64,000 nucleotides of DNA. Origin: Streptomyces coacervatus (lineage in GTDB: Bacteria; Actinomycetota; Actinomycetes; Streptomycetales; Streptomycetaceae). The position numbers and the translations under genes are program-made. This document shows, piece by piece, positions 9,271 through 18,299 of this stretch (the stretch's first letter is position 1; each line of letters begins with the position of its first letter). The notes below the pieces were generated by a model. That model ran no database searches, was not told the origin of the DNA, and was given only the letters and a program-made list of their open reading frames with translations. Location of the stretch: positions 310,001 to 374,000 of the forward strand of contig NZ_JARHTP010000004.1 of the NCBI RefSeq assembly GCF_029223485.1, given 5' to 3'.

Positions 9271-9313
9271 GTCAGTATTCTGACATACGTTGATGCATGT
9301 CAGATAACTGACA
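9270..9313. promoter_or_regulatory. Two MarR-type operators between the divergent marR and VOC genes
   Basis: TGTCAGTATTCTGACA (9270-9285) and TGTCAGATAACTGACA (9298-9313) are two perfect copies of TGTCAG-N4-CTGACA, with centres 28 bases apart. The first overlaps the first base of the regulator's start codon; the second lies eight bases before the AAGGAG of the VOC gene. This AT-rich spot in GC-rich DNA is the only sensible promoter region for both genes. Binding by the adjacent MarR protein is inferred. Confidence 0.88.
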
Positions 9314-9333
9314 CGAAAAGAAGGAGCGTCATC

Positions 9334-9702
9334 ATGCCCGCCACCGGCCCCGACTTCATCTCGCTCCAAGTGCGCGACCTCGACGCTTCGCAGGCGTTCT
9401 ACGAGCAGTACCTGGGTCTCGTCCGTTCGCCGGCCGGACCTCCGCACGCCGTCGTCTTCGAGACGAAGCCGATCGCGTTCGCACTCCGCGACGTCATTCC
9501 CGGCACCGACCTCGCATCCGTCGCTCAGCCCGGCATCGGTGCCGCGATCTGGCTCCACGCCACCGACGTCCAGGCCATCCACGACGCGCTCGTCGCCGAC
9601 GGTCACACCATCGTCTCCGCACCGATCGACGGCCCCTTCGGTCGGACCTTCACCTTCGCCGACCCCGACGGCTACCAGGTCACACTCCACGATCGCGCCT
9701 GA
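9334..9702 (+). CDS. VOC (glyoxalase/bleomycin-resistance fold) protein
   Basis: The 122-residue single-module protein begins at ATG 9334, seven bases after AAGGAG (9321-9326). It has the two beta-alpha-beta-beta-beta units of the VOC fold: FISLQVRDLDASQAFYEQYLGL at the start and GAAIWLHATDVQAIHDALVADGHTI, FTFADPDGYQVTLHD at the end. A first-shell metal ligand is not obvious in the first strand, so it may bind and sequester a compound instead of catalysing. Its control by the divergent MarR regulator suggests a ligand-inducible detoxification role. Confidence 0.88.
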   Translation: MPATGPDFISLQVRDLDASQAFYEQYLGLVRSPAGPPHAVVFETKPIAFALRDVIPGTDLASVAQPGIGAAIWLHATDVQAIHDALVADGHTIVSAPIDGPFGRTFTFADPDGYQVTLHDRA

Positions 9703-9800
9703 TCGACCGGACGTCGACCGCCCGGATCGCCGCCGGGCCCGGAGTGTCCTGGCACACCGTCAATGACGCCGTCCCGCCGACCCGCCACCAGTTGCCGATC
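9703..9800 (+). pseudogene. ISL3-type transposase fragment
   Basis: Directly after the VOC stop codon the frame reads IDRTSTARIAAGPGVSWHTV and then NDAVPPTRHQLPI. Phrases like IAAxLGVSWHTVNDAV are characteristic of the helix-turn-helix part of ISL3-family transposases. Nothing else of the element remains, and the fragment merges into the 3' end of the next gene on the other strand. It complements the larger ISL3 remnant at 36.6-37.5 kb, which lacks this part. Confidence 0.5.
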
Positions 9801-9823
9801 GCCGACCCGACCGAGGCCGTCGC

Positions 9824-10156
9824 TCAGGCCCGGTTGAGCCGGGCGGCGATTCCATGACCGATCAGCAAATACATGACCGCAGGCAGTCCATAATTAAGGA
9901 CGACGCGTAGACCCTCTGTGTCCATCGTGAAAATGTCCTGCGACCACCAGGCCAGCCAATCCGCCGCTCCCTGCACGAACTTGACGAACACATTCGCTTG
10001 ATTCGCGTCGAGCAGGAACAGCAGGACCCAAAGAGCCAGCAGACCAGCCGCGGTGTCGGCGATCGTGCAGAGGGTCAGAGCCGCCCGGCGTCCAGCGGCC
10101 TGGCGGCGCACGTGGTTGTACGGGGGGTTTCCGGAAACAGGGTCTGTGTTGCTCAC
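9824..10156 (-). CDS. Small membrane protein of unknown function
   Basis: The 110-residue protein has a short charged N-terminus (SNTDPVSGNPPYNHVRRQAAGRR), a hydrophobic helix ALTLCTIADTAAGLLALWVLLFLL at about 25-48, an amphipathic stretch ANVFVKFVQGAADWLAWWSQDIF, and a second hydrophobic helix NYGLPAVMYLLIGHGIAARL near the C-terminus. It looks like the small two-helix membrane proteins that are common and uncharacterised in Streptomyces. Base composition is less GC-rich than that of its neighbours. No function is assigned. Confidence 0.75.
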   Translation of the reverse strand: MSNTDPVSGNPPYNHVRRQAAGRRAALTLCTIADTAAGLLALWVLLFLLDANQANVFVKFVQGAADWLAWWSQDIFTMDTEGLRVVLNYGLPAVMYLLIGHGIAARLNRA

Positions 10157-10314
10157 AAGAAATTCCGATCTGCCGAGGTGCGCGGGAATTCAATCCGGGA
10201 CGTTTACCCGCTCCTCCCCCCCTCTGCGTATTACCGGTGCGGTCGCGTTACACCTCGATGCGCAACACCCCATATACGGTCGCCTATTCGGGAACTTACC
10301 CAAATGTTCAGGCT

Positions 10315-11844
10315 TCATCGGTGCTGTACGGGAAGCCACCTGTCCAGGTACGTGTGCAGACCTTCCAGGCGGGTGCCGCGAGCGACGTAGCCGAGGTAGC
10401 CGTCAGGGCGCACGAGCCCGTGGGTCACCGCTGTCCACGGACTCTCGTCGCCGAGCCGGTGCACATCGACCAGGTCGTCCCGTCCCTTCAGCAGCGAGAC
10501 GAGCTGTTCATCGCGCCAGAGCGCCGGCGGCCCGCACAGGAGCAGGTGCCACCCGGGCCCGATGGTCCGCGCCTGGAGTCCGCGCGGCAGGTCGGGCAGC
10601 CGGTCGCCCGCACGCGGACCGCGCCCCGGCGGCCGTGGGCCCGCAGTGGTGGCAGGGCTGTGCCGGTAGCGGATGCCAAGCTCCGACACCGTACGGAAGA
10701 CCAGCCTGCGCGGCCCGGACGCCCGCAGCACCGACGGGGCCAGGCGCGGCGCGAGCCGTGTGCGGGCGAAGCGGATGACCGGGTTGCTGCTGGTGCCGAT
10801 GGTGAACGCCCGGTCGGTGAAGCGGAGCACGCTGCGGCCGACCGGGGCACGCTCGGCCTCGTAGGTCTCCAGCCATTCCTCCGGAGCCCTTCCCCGGCTT
10901 ACGAGGGCGAGCTTCCAGCCCAGGTTGAGAGCGTCCTGGATGCCGGTGTTCATGCCCTGGGCGCCGGCCGGGCTGTGGATGTGGGCCGCGTCCCCGGCGA
11001 GGAAGAACGGCCCCGACCGGTAGCGGACAGCTCCCCGGTTGTGGAGACGGAAGTCGGTCATCCACACGGGGTCACGCAACACCGGCCGGTCGTCGGCGTA
11101 TCGGTCGGCGATCTGCTGCAGCAGCCCCAGGTTCACCTGGGTGTCCGGGACGTCCGGTGGCCGCAGGGTGAGCATCCGCCAGGTGGCCGGCGAGCCGAGG
11201 GGGAAGAAGAACAGCACACCGGCCCCGGTCAGGTACGCGTGCACCGCCCCGCGCTCCAGCCCGTCGACCTCCAGGTCGGCAAGCAGGAAGGTCTGCGGAT
11301 AGGCGTACCCCTCGAAGCCGATGCCCGCCCGGTCGCGCACCGTGCTGTGCGCACCGTCGCAGCCCACGACGTACGTCGCCGCCACGGCCTCCTCGGTGCC
11401 ATTGCCGTGGCGGAGTCGACAGGCGACGGACGAGCCCGCGCGCTCCAGACCGACCAGCTCCGTGCCTCGCTCCACATCCACGCCGTGATCCAGCAGATGC
11501 TCGGAGAGAACGCTTTCGGTCTCCGCCTGCGAAAGGAACAGAAGGAAGGGGTACGCGGTGTCGGTCAGCCCGATGTCGAACAACGGCAGCCGCACCACCC
11601 GCCGCGGCAGATGCATCCTCACCTGCATCGCGGGATTGCCGCGTCCGATCAGTTCGCCGGTCACCCCGAACGGGGCGAGTGCTTCCAGGGTGCGTGGCTG
11701 GATGGCCAGCGCGCGCGACTCATGGACCCGGTCGAGAGAGCGGTCGACGATCCGGAACGACGCTCCATAGGCACGCAGCTGTGCGGCGAGCGCAAGCCCG
11801 GTGGGCCCCGCGCCCACCACCAGCACATCCAAGGGTGCCGCCAT
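10315..11844 (-). CDS. FAD-dependent aromatic monooxygenase (class A, PHBH fold)
   Basis: The 509-residue protein starts at ATG 11844, just before the Rossmann motif DVLVVGAGPTGLALA (GxGxxG at 11-16). The DG motif VGCDGAHSTVR and the flavin-ribityl motif FFLAGDAAHIHSPAGAQGMN (around residue 281) are intact. The C-terminal ~150 residues form a thioredoxin-like third domain, as in the RdmE/PgaE/MhpA-like hydroxylases of polyketide tailoring and aromatic degradation. It would hydroxylate an aromatic ring using NAD(P)H and O2 in the cytosol. No partner gene lies beside it, so the substrate is unknown. Confidence 0.9.
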   Translation of the reverse strand: MAAPLDVLVVGAGPTGLALAAQLRAYGASFRIVDRSLDRVHESRALAIQPRTLEALAPFGVTGELIGRGNPAMQVRMHLPRRVVRLPLFDIGLTDTAYPFLLFLSQAETESVLSEHLLDHGVDVERGTELVGLERAGSSVACRLRHGNGTEEAVAATYVVGCDGAHSTVRDRAGIGFEGYAYPQTFLLADLEVDGLERGAVHAYLTGAGVLFFFPLGSPATWRMLTLRPPDVPDTQVNLGLLQQIADRYADDRPVLRDPVWMTDFRLHNRGAVRYRSGPFFLAGDAAHIHSPAGAQGMNTGIQDALNLGWKLALVSRGRAPEEWLETYEAERAPVGRSVLRFTDRAFTIGTSSNPVIRFARTRLAPRLAPSVLRASGPRRLVFRTVSELGIRYRHSPATTAGPRPPGRGPRAGDRLPDLPRGLQARTIGPGWHLLLCGPPALWRDEQLVSLLKGRDDLVDVHRLGDESPWTAVTHGLVRPDGYLGYVARGTRLEGLHTYLDRWLPVQHR

Positions 11845-12142
11845 GAATCCACGGTAGTACTCGGACGCCTCGCCCCGAGCCCGACGAGGAGCCGGTGGCT
11901 GCCGGCTGGGCGAGGATCTCGCCGCACGGCGTGACACAGTCGTCGGGCGGCGGGTGCGGCGGCCGAAGGGGGTGCGGGGACGCTGACGTAGCAGTGCAGC
12001 GGGCGTTTGATGTCCGCCACATCGGCACCGAGGTTGTGTCGACCGAGGACTGTGCACCGATTGGCCGCCGAGGACGTCCTCACCCTGGACGGCCAAGGAC
12101 GTATCACGGCACCCGCGGACGAGAACGTGGATGATGGCCGTC

Positions 12143-12616
12143 ATGCGCATCCGCATCGACGCCGTCGACCTGCCCGGCCCGACTTGCCCGCCCGAGGCAC
12201 TCACCGGCGACGATGTTGCGGCGTACGGCAACATCCACGTCGCCGTGCAGCGCCGCGACCGCCCAGCCGAGCTCCTTGACCCGCAGCCCGGCGACTCCGC
12301 CTCCGCGACATGGATCCTGGAGTGCACGACAGCCGCCTCAGTGAACGGCCCGGATGTGAAGGGCCCCTATATCCAGGGCCGTCCGGGAGGCCGCTTCATC
12401 TACCTGTCGTGGGGCACTGTCGACGGCTCCGGCTGCTTCACGATGTTCCGCCGGGCCAAGCTCATGCTCGACGCAGTCCCCGCCGAAGTACTCGACGCCG
12501 CCGCCCGCAGGGGCCTGCTGGTCGGCCGCCTCGGACTGACCGACGAGCGCGGCGCCCCCTTGTGTGCGCGAGTCGTGCCACCCCACATCACCTGGACCGC
12601 CCACTCTGCCGACTGA
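12143..12616 (+). CDS. DUF5990 family protein
   Basis: The 157-residue protein opens with MRIRIDAVDLPGPTCP and contains YGNIHVAVQRRDRPAELLDP, SATWILECT, GPYIQGRPGGRFIYLSWGTV and FTMFRRAKLMLDAVPAEVL, which is the signature of the DUF5990 family of actinobacteria. Upstream in-frame GTG (12131) and ATG (12134) codons exist, but the family start matches 12143; there is no clear ribosome binding site. Biochemical role is unknown. The roughly 300 bases before it hold no gene I can support. Confidence 0.8.
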   Translation: MRIRIDAVDLPGPTCPPEALTGDDVAAYGNIHVAVQRRDRPAELLDPQPGDSASATWILECTTAASVNGPDVKGPYIQGRPGGRFIYLSWGTVDGSGCFTMFRRAKLMLDAVPAEVLDAAARRGLLVGRLGLTDERGAPLCARVVPPHITWTAHSAD

Positions 12617-12766
12617 CGGTGTCCGCACCGCCGGTCTCCGGCCCGTCCACGTGTGCTTCCTGATCCCGGTGCAGCCGGTGGTCCTGGAGAGGTGTGGAAT
12701 GCTGCGGTCCCAGGCACTGTCTCCTGCAGAGAGTGCCCGCCTGCCGGACGGACCGCCTGGAGCCTG

Positions 12767-14137
12767 ATGAACACCGCAAGCCGACCGGTCGACGCGGAAC
12801 GCGTCAGGCGGGAGATCCTCGACGAGGCCGCGGGAGCCGAGCCGTACATGCTGCGCGGCGCCCACGTCACAGGGGCGTTGCTGCTGGACGGGGCCGAGAT
12901 CAGGCGGTCCGTGCGGTTCGAGGCGTGCCGGTTCGACGAGGCGGTCGGTCTGGAGGCTGCGACGACGCTCGGGGTGAGCTTCGTCGACTGCACGCTGCCC
13001 GGCTTCCGGGCACCGACGGCACAGTTCGGTGGGCGACTCGACCTGCGCCGGTCGACCATCGGCGGGGACGGGCACAGCGCTCTCAAGCTCGTGCACGCGG
13101 ACATCGCCGGAGGGCTGCAGCTCGACGGGGCACGGCTGATCGCGCCGGGGCGGATGGCGGTGGATGCCGGTGGCCTGGTGATGCGGGGCGGCGTGTTCTG
13201 CGAGGACGGGTTCGTCGCCGAAGGTGAAGTCAGCTTCCCCGGGGCCGAGTTGCCGGGGGGGCTGTGGATGCGCGGGGCACGGATCACGGTGGGCGTGCCG
13301 GACGCGTTCGCCTTCAACGGGGACATGCTGAAAGCGTCGACCGTACGGCTTTCGCGGGGGTTCACGGCCGACGGCAAGGTGCGGTTGCGCGCCGTACGGA
13401 TAGAGGACCTGCTCAGCTTCGACGATGCCGAACTGCTCGGCTCCGGCTCGTCGTTGATGTGCGTGGGGATGCAGGCCGGGGCACTCGACCTGCGGTTCCG
13501 GTACAGGCCCGCGGGCGGCGTGAACCTGCGCACCGCGCACGCGGAACGTATCCAGGACCACCCGTCGACCTGGCCGACGACGCTGGGCCTGGACGGGCTG
13601 ACGTACGGCTGGCTCGGCGACACGGCGCCCACCCGGCGCGAGGATGTCGAGAACCGGCTGGCGTGGCTGCTTCACCAGCCCGGCTACGTCCCGCAGCCGT
13701 ACGAGCAACTCGCGTCCTACTTCCGCAGGTGCGGGCACGAGGACGAGGCACGGCGGGTGCTGCTCGTACGGGAGCGGCGCAGACGGGCGACGCTGGGCCC
13801 GGCGGGCAGAGCCTGGGGCTGGCTCCTCGACGCCACGGTCGGATACGGCTACCGTCCGTGGCTCGCCGGGATCTGGCTGGCGCTGCTCACGCTGGTCGGC
13901 TCGCTCGTGTTCGCGGCGCACACTCCCGTGGCGAACACGAAGGACGAGGGCACGCCGTTCAACGCGGTCGCCTACACCCTTGACCTGCTGGTGCCGATCG
14001 GCGGCCTCGGCCAGCGGAGCGCCTGGCACTGGGCGCAGGGCGGCGTGCAGGGTCTTGCGTACGCGCTGATCGCGATCGGCTGGGTCCTGACGACCGCGGT
14101 CGTGGCCGGGGTGACACGGACACTCAGCAGGAACTGA
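12767..14137 (+). CDS. Membrane protein with beta-helical (pentapeptide/bactofilin-like) cytosolic domain
   Basis: The 456-residue protein starts at ATG 12767 behind CTGGAG. Residues 1-270 consist of short beta-rungs of the type LRGAHVTGALLLDGAEIRRSVRFEACRFDE and LQLDGARLI, LWMRGARITV, which suggests a right-handed beta-helix like pentapeptide-repeat or bactofilin proteins. A helical linker with charged residues (EDEARRVLLVRERRRRATLG) follows. Two hydrophobic helices are near the C-terminus: WLAGIWLALLTLVGSLVFAA (about 365-385) and GLAYALIAIGWVLTTAVVAGV. Related oxidoreductase-annotated membrane proteins are common in Streptomyces, without established function. Confidence 0.75.
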   Translation: MNTASRPVDAERVRREILDEAAGAEPYMLRGAHVTGALLLDGAEIRRSVRFEACRFDEAVGLEAATTLGVSFVDCTLPGFRAPTAQFGGRLDLRRSTIGGDGHSALKLVHADIAGGLQLDGARLIAPGRMAVDAGGLVMRGGVFCEDGFVAEGEVSFPGAELPGGLWMRGARITVGVPDAFAFNGDMLKASTVRLSRGFTADGKVRLRAVRIEDLLSFDDAELLGSGSSLMCVGMQAGALDLRFRYRPAGGVNLRTAHAERIQDHPSTWPTTLGLDGLTYGWLGDTAPTRREDVENRLAWLLHQPGYVPQPYEQLASYFRRCGHEDEARRVLLVRERRRRATLGPAGRAWGWLLDATVGYGYRPWLAGIWLALLTLVGSLVFAAHTPVANTKDEGTPFNAVAYTLDLLVPIGGLGQRSAWHWAQGGVQGLAYALIAIGWVLTTAVVAGVTRTLSRN

Positions 14138-14162
14138 GCGCTCCGCCGGGTGCGACGGGCCT

Positions 14163-14627
14163 TCATGGCATTTCCCGGCCCTCCCACACTCGGGGAAGGT
14201 GCGCCGGAACGGTGAGGCTCTGCCCCTGGGGAGTGACGTAGAAGGCCAGGAGCCGTACCGGGCGATGCGGTGGTGCTGCTCCGCAGTGGACGTGATCGGG
14301 GCCGGGGGGTTCGATGAAGGCGTCGCCGGCGTGGTAGGTGCGCAGCTTTCCGTCGGGGCCGTAGTGCAGCAGGTCGCCTTCTTCGACGATGACGAAGAGG
14401 GTGCCGGGGTGGTAATGCCAGCCGGTGTTGGCGCCTGGCGGGAAGGTCACGCTCTGCAGGGCGAAGGTGGAGTCTGCGTAGTGCGGCAGCGTGCAGTGCA
14501 AGGGGGTGGCGCCGAAGGAGAGGGGGGTGGTCTGGGGCCCCGGGGGCGACAGGGGTGAGGGGGAAGGAGCCGCGGAATTGATGGCGCGTGAGCGGCTTGA
14601 CAGGGGCGAGGGCGGGGGCGGGGGCAT
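14163..14627 (-). CDS. Cupin-domain protein
   Basis: The 154-residue protein has a proline/serine-rich first 40 residues, then a single cupin barrel: motif 1 PPGANTGWHYHPGTLFVIVEEGDL with two histidines and a glutamate able to bind metal, and motif 2 GDAFIEPPGPDHVHCGA. ATG 14627 is chosen over the in-frame ATG at 14645 because the sequence GGAAGGAG lies just before 14627, within what the longer version would translate. It follows the acetolactate synthase gene by 43 bases on the same strand, so the pair is probably an operon. Its reaction is unknown. Confidence 0.85.
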   Translation of the reverse strand: MPPPPPSPLSSRSRAINSAAPSPSPLSPPGPQTTPLSFGATPLHCTLPHYADSTFALQSVTFPPGANTGWHYHPGTLFVIVEEGDLLHYGPDGKLRTYHAGDAFIEPPGPDHVHCGAAPPHRPVRLLAFYVTPQGQSLTVPAHLPRVWEGREMP

Positions 14628-14670
14628 GGGCTGCTCCTTCCTCAATGTGGTGCTCGGCGCAGGATGTTGG

Positions 14671-16467
14671 TCAGACGGGTGAGTCGTCGAAGTCGGGGCG
14701 CGTGTTGCGTGCGATGAGGATGTCGTCGTTGGAGGCGCCGGCCGGGACCATGGGCCAGACCAGGGCGTCGGGGCGGATGGCGAAGTTGACGACGACGGGA
14801 GCGTCGTGAATGGTCATGGCCTGGTCGAGGGCGTGCGCGATGTCCTGTGGGCGGTCGCAGTGCAGGCCGACGCAGCCCATGGCCTGTGCGAGTGCGGCGA
14901 CATCGGGAATCGACCGCCCGAGGGTGGTGGAGGCGTAGCGGCGTCCGTAGAAGAGGTCCTGCCATTGCCTGACCATGCCCAGCGTCCCGTTGTTCATGAC
15001 GGCGACTTTGATGGGAATGTGTTCGGCTGCGCAGGTGACGAGTTCCTGGTTGGTCATCTGGAAACTGCCGTCGCCGTCCACGGCCCATACGACGGCGTCG
15101 GGGCAGGCGAGTTTGGCTCCCATCGCCGCGGGGATGGCGAAGCCCATCGTGCCGGCCCCGCCCGAGGTGACCCAGGTGCGGGGTGTGCGGATGGGCAGGA
15201 TCTGGGCCGCCCACATCTGGTGCTGGCCCACCCCGGTGGTGAACACCGTGTCCGGGGGTGTGCGGGCGCCGAGTTGTTCGAGCACCGCCTGCGGGCTGAT
15301 GGTCTCCTCGGCGGGACCGGTGGCCGACTCGGCCGGTTTTCCTGCCTGTTGCCAGCGGTGGAGGGTGTGCCACCAGTGAGCCATGCGGTCCTGCCGGCGG
15401 GTGAGCGTGCCGCGCAGTTCGGCGGTCAGTGCGTCGAGAGCCTCCCGGGCGTCGGCGTGCAGCGGCACGTCAGCATGCCGCAGTCTGCCGATCTCCGCGG
15501 GGTCGATGTCGATGTGGATGACGCATGCGCGGGGAGCGAAGGTGTCGGCTCGGCCGGTGACCCGGTCGTCGAACCGGGCTCCGACCGCGAGGATCACATC
15601 ACAGTCCTGCAGGGCCATCACGGCGGGGACGCTCCCGTGCATGCCGGGCATTCCCAGCAGCAGGGGATGCCCGGCGGGCAGGGCTCCCAGTGCCATCAAG
15701 GTCGTGACCACGGGCACGGCCAGCAGCTCTGCCAGTTCACGCAGTGCGCCGCATGCGGAGGAAGCCACTGCTCCCCCGCCCGCATACACCACGGGCCGAT
15801 GCGCCTGTCGCAGCAACTCGGCCGCTGCCCGGACCTGTTCGGCTGCCGGGCGCGGCCGTGCCGCCCTTTCCGTGCCGGCCGGGGCGGCGACGGTCCGTGC
15901 GGTGCGGCCCTGGAGTGCGTCCTTGGTGATGTCCACTAGGACGGGGCCCGGCCGCCCGGCGATGGCGATACGGCAGGCCCTGCGGACCGTCTCGGCGACC
16001 TGGTCGGCCCGTACGACCTGGAACGCCGCCTTCGTGACCGGGCGGGCTATGGCGCAGATGTCGATTTCCTGGAACGCGCAGGTTCCCAGCAGGTTGCTGG
16101 GAACCTGCCCGGTGAGAGCCACGATGGGCGTCGAGTCCCGGTAGGCGTTGGCCAGCGGGGTGACCAGGTTGGTCGCCCCGGGCCCGGAGGTCGCCAGGCA
16201 CACGCCCACCCGGCCCGTCGCACGGGCGTAGCCTTCGGCCGCATGCCCCGCGCCCTGCTCATGCCGCACCAGCACATGGCGCACCGTCTTCGAATGCGCA
16301 AGGGCGTCGTACGCCGGCAGCACCGCTCCGCCCGGGATCCCGAACACCGTCCGGCCTCCCGCCTGTTCCAGGGCATCCAACAGCGCCTCGGCCCCCGTCA
16401 CCGCGGCAGGGCTCAGGCTCGGGTCGGCATCCACCTCCCAGGTGTTCCTCGCTGCGACCGCACCCAT
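14671..16467 (-). CDS. Acetolactate synthase large subunit-like ThDP enzyme
   Basis: The 598-residue protein has the three domains of acetohydroxyacid synthase. The N-terminal ThDP-pyrimidine domain has FGIPGGAVLPAYDAL and catalytic Glu70 in RHEQGAGHAAEGYAR. The middle domain has the FAD-type phrase AVGARFDDRVTGR. The C-terminal ThDP-diphosphate domain has GDGSFQMTNQEL (around 462) with MNNGTLGMV. It condenses two pyruvates, or pyruvate and 2-ketobutyrate, toward branched-chain amino acids. No ilvN regulatory subunit or ilvC follows; instead a cupin gene does. It may therefore be an extra copy with a special role. The start lacks a strong ribosome binding site. Confidence 0.92.
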   Translation of the reverse strand: MGAVAARNTWEVDADPSLSPAAVTGAEALLDALEQAGGRTVFGIPGGAVLPAYDALAHSKTVRHVLVRHEQGAGHAAEGYARATGRVGVCLATSGPGATNLVTPLANAYRDSTPIVALTGQVPSNLLGTCAFQEIDICAIARPVTKAAFQVVRADQVAETVRRACRIAIAGRPGPVLVDITKDALQGRTARTVAAPAGTERAARPRPAAEQVRAAAELLRQAHRPVVYAGGGAVASSACGALRELAELLAVPVVTTLMALGALPAGHPLLLGMPGMHGSVPAVMALQDCDVILAVGARFDDRVTGRADTFAPRACVIHIDIDPAEIGRLRHADVPLHADAREALDALTAELRGTLTRRQDRMAHWWHTLHRWQQAGKPAESATGPAEETISPQAVLEQLGARTPPDTVFTTGVGQHQMWAAQILPIRTPRTWVTSGGAGTMGFAIPAAMGAKLACPDAVVWAVDGDGSFQMTNQELVTCAAEHIPIKVAVMNNGTLGMVRQWQDLFYGRRYASTTLGRSIPDVAALAQAMGCVGLHCDRPQDIAHALDQAMTIHDAPVVVNFAIRPDALVWPMVPAGASNDDILIARNTRPDFDDSPV

Positions 16468-16748
16468 GCGAGAGGGCCGTGGACCGGCCGTTGAAAGCGT
16501 TGCGCACCGAACGGCGCCATTCCGTATCCGTCTTCACAAAATACCGATCGAACGGCCACATCCTCGACGATTTTCCGTAATTCAGTCAGCTGTTCCCTTT
16601 CTGCGGAGTGACGGATTATCACGATCGCGACGCAGGTGAATGCCGGACCGCGTGAATGCGTTGAAAGACGTGACGAACGGTCAAATGCCGGGAATTCTCA
16701 TCACGGCGGTGGGCGCAGCGGCGGGGGCTTCCGGGGGCGGGTGGCGCG

Positions 16749-18152
16749 GTGACGGGTCGGAGCACGGACCATCCACTCTCCGCACTGCTGTCGGAGGCGC
16801 AGTGGACCGGCGGGGAACTGGCCCGGGCCGTCAACTCGGCGGGCACCACCATCGGACTGCGCCTCAGATACGACCGGACGTCCGTGGCGCACTGGCTGTC
16901 CGGCTCCCGCCCGCGCGGCACCGTCGCCGACATCGTCGCGGCGGTGCTCAGCCGACGCCTCGACCGCCCGGTCACCACGGCCGACACCGGACTTCTCGTC
17001 GCCCCGGCACGCCCCTTCCCGGCCCCCGGGAGCGATCCGGTGGACGCCCTGCTGACTCTGTGCCGTACCGACCTCGACGCCGGCTCGCGCAGCAGGGTGA
17101 CCGGGGTGGTGTACGTGCCCGTGCAGCCGACCGTGCACGAGACCGGGCAGCGGCCCCGGAAGAGCCCCCGCGTGCAGGTGGCCCGGCAGGGGACACCCCG
17201 CCAGGTCCGGGAGGAAGACTTACGCAGGATGCAGGCCATGACGGCGCTCTTCGCGGGGCTGACCGAGACGCACGGCGGCGCGCATGCCCGCACGGCACTG
17301 GCCGCCTACCTCTCCGACGACGTCGGGCACGTTCTCACCGGCTCCGGCCCCCTCCGCGGAAAGGCGCTCGGTGACACCGCGCGCCTCGCCCATCTCCTCG
17401 GCCTGATGACTCAGGACGCACACCGGGACGGGCTGGCCCAGCACTACTTCCACGCCTCGCTCGCCCTCGGGGCACTCGGTGACGACCGGCCGGCCGTCGC
17501 GGTCACGCTGCGGGCCCTGAGCGCGCAGGCCCTGCGGCTGGGGCACCTCCGGCACGCCCACGAGCTCGCCGAACGGGCCGTCGCCGCGGCAGCAAACGGC
17601 GAGCCCGCCCTCCGTGCTTTCACCTACGCCCAGCGGGCCGTCGCCCACGCCCACCTCCGCCGGGCCGCCCAGGCACGCGCGGACCTCGCCGAGGCCGAGC
17701 GGCAGCACGCCAGGGGCATGGGCCCGCCCGGGCCGTTCACGTCGTACCCGAGGGCGGCACTGGAGTACCAGTCGGCACAGACCCTGGCCGCCCTTCGCGA
17801 CGACGAGGCAGCGGTGGCGGCGCTGCGCCGGTCGGTCGCCGAGCGGTCGGTCGAGGACCGGCGCGGACGGGCCCTCACCCGGGCGCGCCTCGCCGAACTG
17901 CTGGCCGGGCAGGGCGAGTTGGACGAGGCGTGCAGGCACTGGCACGCGTTTCTCGACGACTGCCCCTATATCCGTTCCGCCCGCGCCGACGACCACCTCA
18001 CCGCCCTGCTGCGCACCGCACGACGCCTCTCGCGCTGCTCGGAGATCCGGGCCGTGCGCGAGAGGGCATGGGAACTGCACGGTCCGGTGACCGGTGGTGC
18101 CGTCACGACCGGTGCCGCGCCGGTTCACAGGAAGCGAGGTGCGCGTTCCTAG
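16749..18152 (+). CDS. TPR-containing regulatory protein of the NsdA-like type
   Basis: The 467-residue protein starts at GTG 16749. The N-terminal ~75 residues (LSALLSEAQWTGGELARAVN, DRTSVAHWLSGSRPRG) resemble the degenerate HTH of Streptomyces tetratricopeptide regulators. Residues about 150-440 form a row of TPR-like helix pairs rich in alanine, arginine and leucine (ARTALAAYLSDDV, AQHYFHASLALGALG, AHELAERAVAAAANGEPALRAF). Such proteins (NsdA is an example) act as pleiotropic regulators of development or antibiotic production. It is divergent from the acetolactate synthase operon, 281 bases apart; a regulatory link is possible but unproven. Confidence 0.75.
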   Translation: MTGRSTDHPLSALLSEAQWTGGELARAVNSAGTTIGLRLRYDRTSVAHWLSGSRPRGTVADIVAAVLSRRLDRPVTTADTGLLVAPARPFPAPGSDPVDALLTLCRTDLDAGSRSRVTGVVYVPVQPTVHETGQRPRKSPRVQVARQGTPRQVREEDLRRMQAMTALFAGLTETHGGAHARTALAAYLSDDVGHVLTGSGPLRGKALGDTARLAHLLGLMTQDAHRDGLAQHYFHASLALGALGDDRPAVAVTLRALSAQALRLGHLRHAHELAERAVAAAANGEPALRAFTYAQRAVAHAHLRRAAQARADLAEAERQHARGMGPPGPFTSYPRAALEYQSAQTLAALRDDEAAVAALRRSVAERSVEDRRGRALTRARLAELLAGQGELDEACRHWHAFLDDCPYIRSARADDHLTALLRTARRLSRCSEIRAVRERAWELHGPVTGGAVTTGAAPVHRKRGARS

Positions 18153-18299
18153 CCCACGAACACCGGCGCCGTCGTGATGGACATCGCGGGCCCCGGCGAC
18201 GTAGTCGGTGCGGGGCGCGTGCCCCCTCTCCGCGCCAGCGCTGGACGGTTTCAGGCGGCGACCACGGGTCGGTACGTTCGGGCACGACGACCCAGGTGG

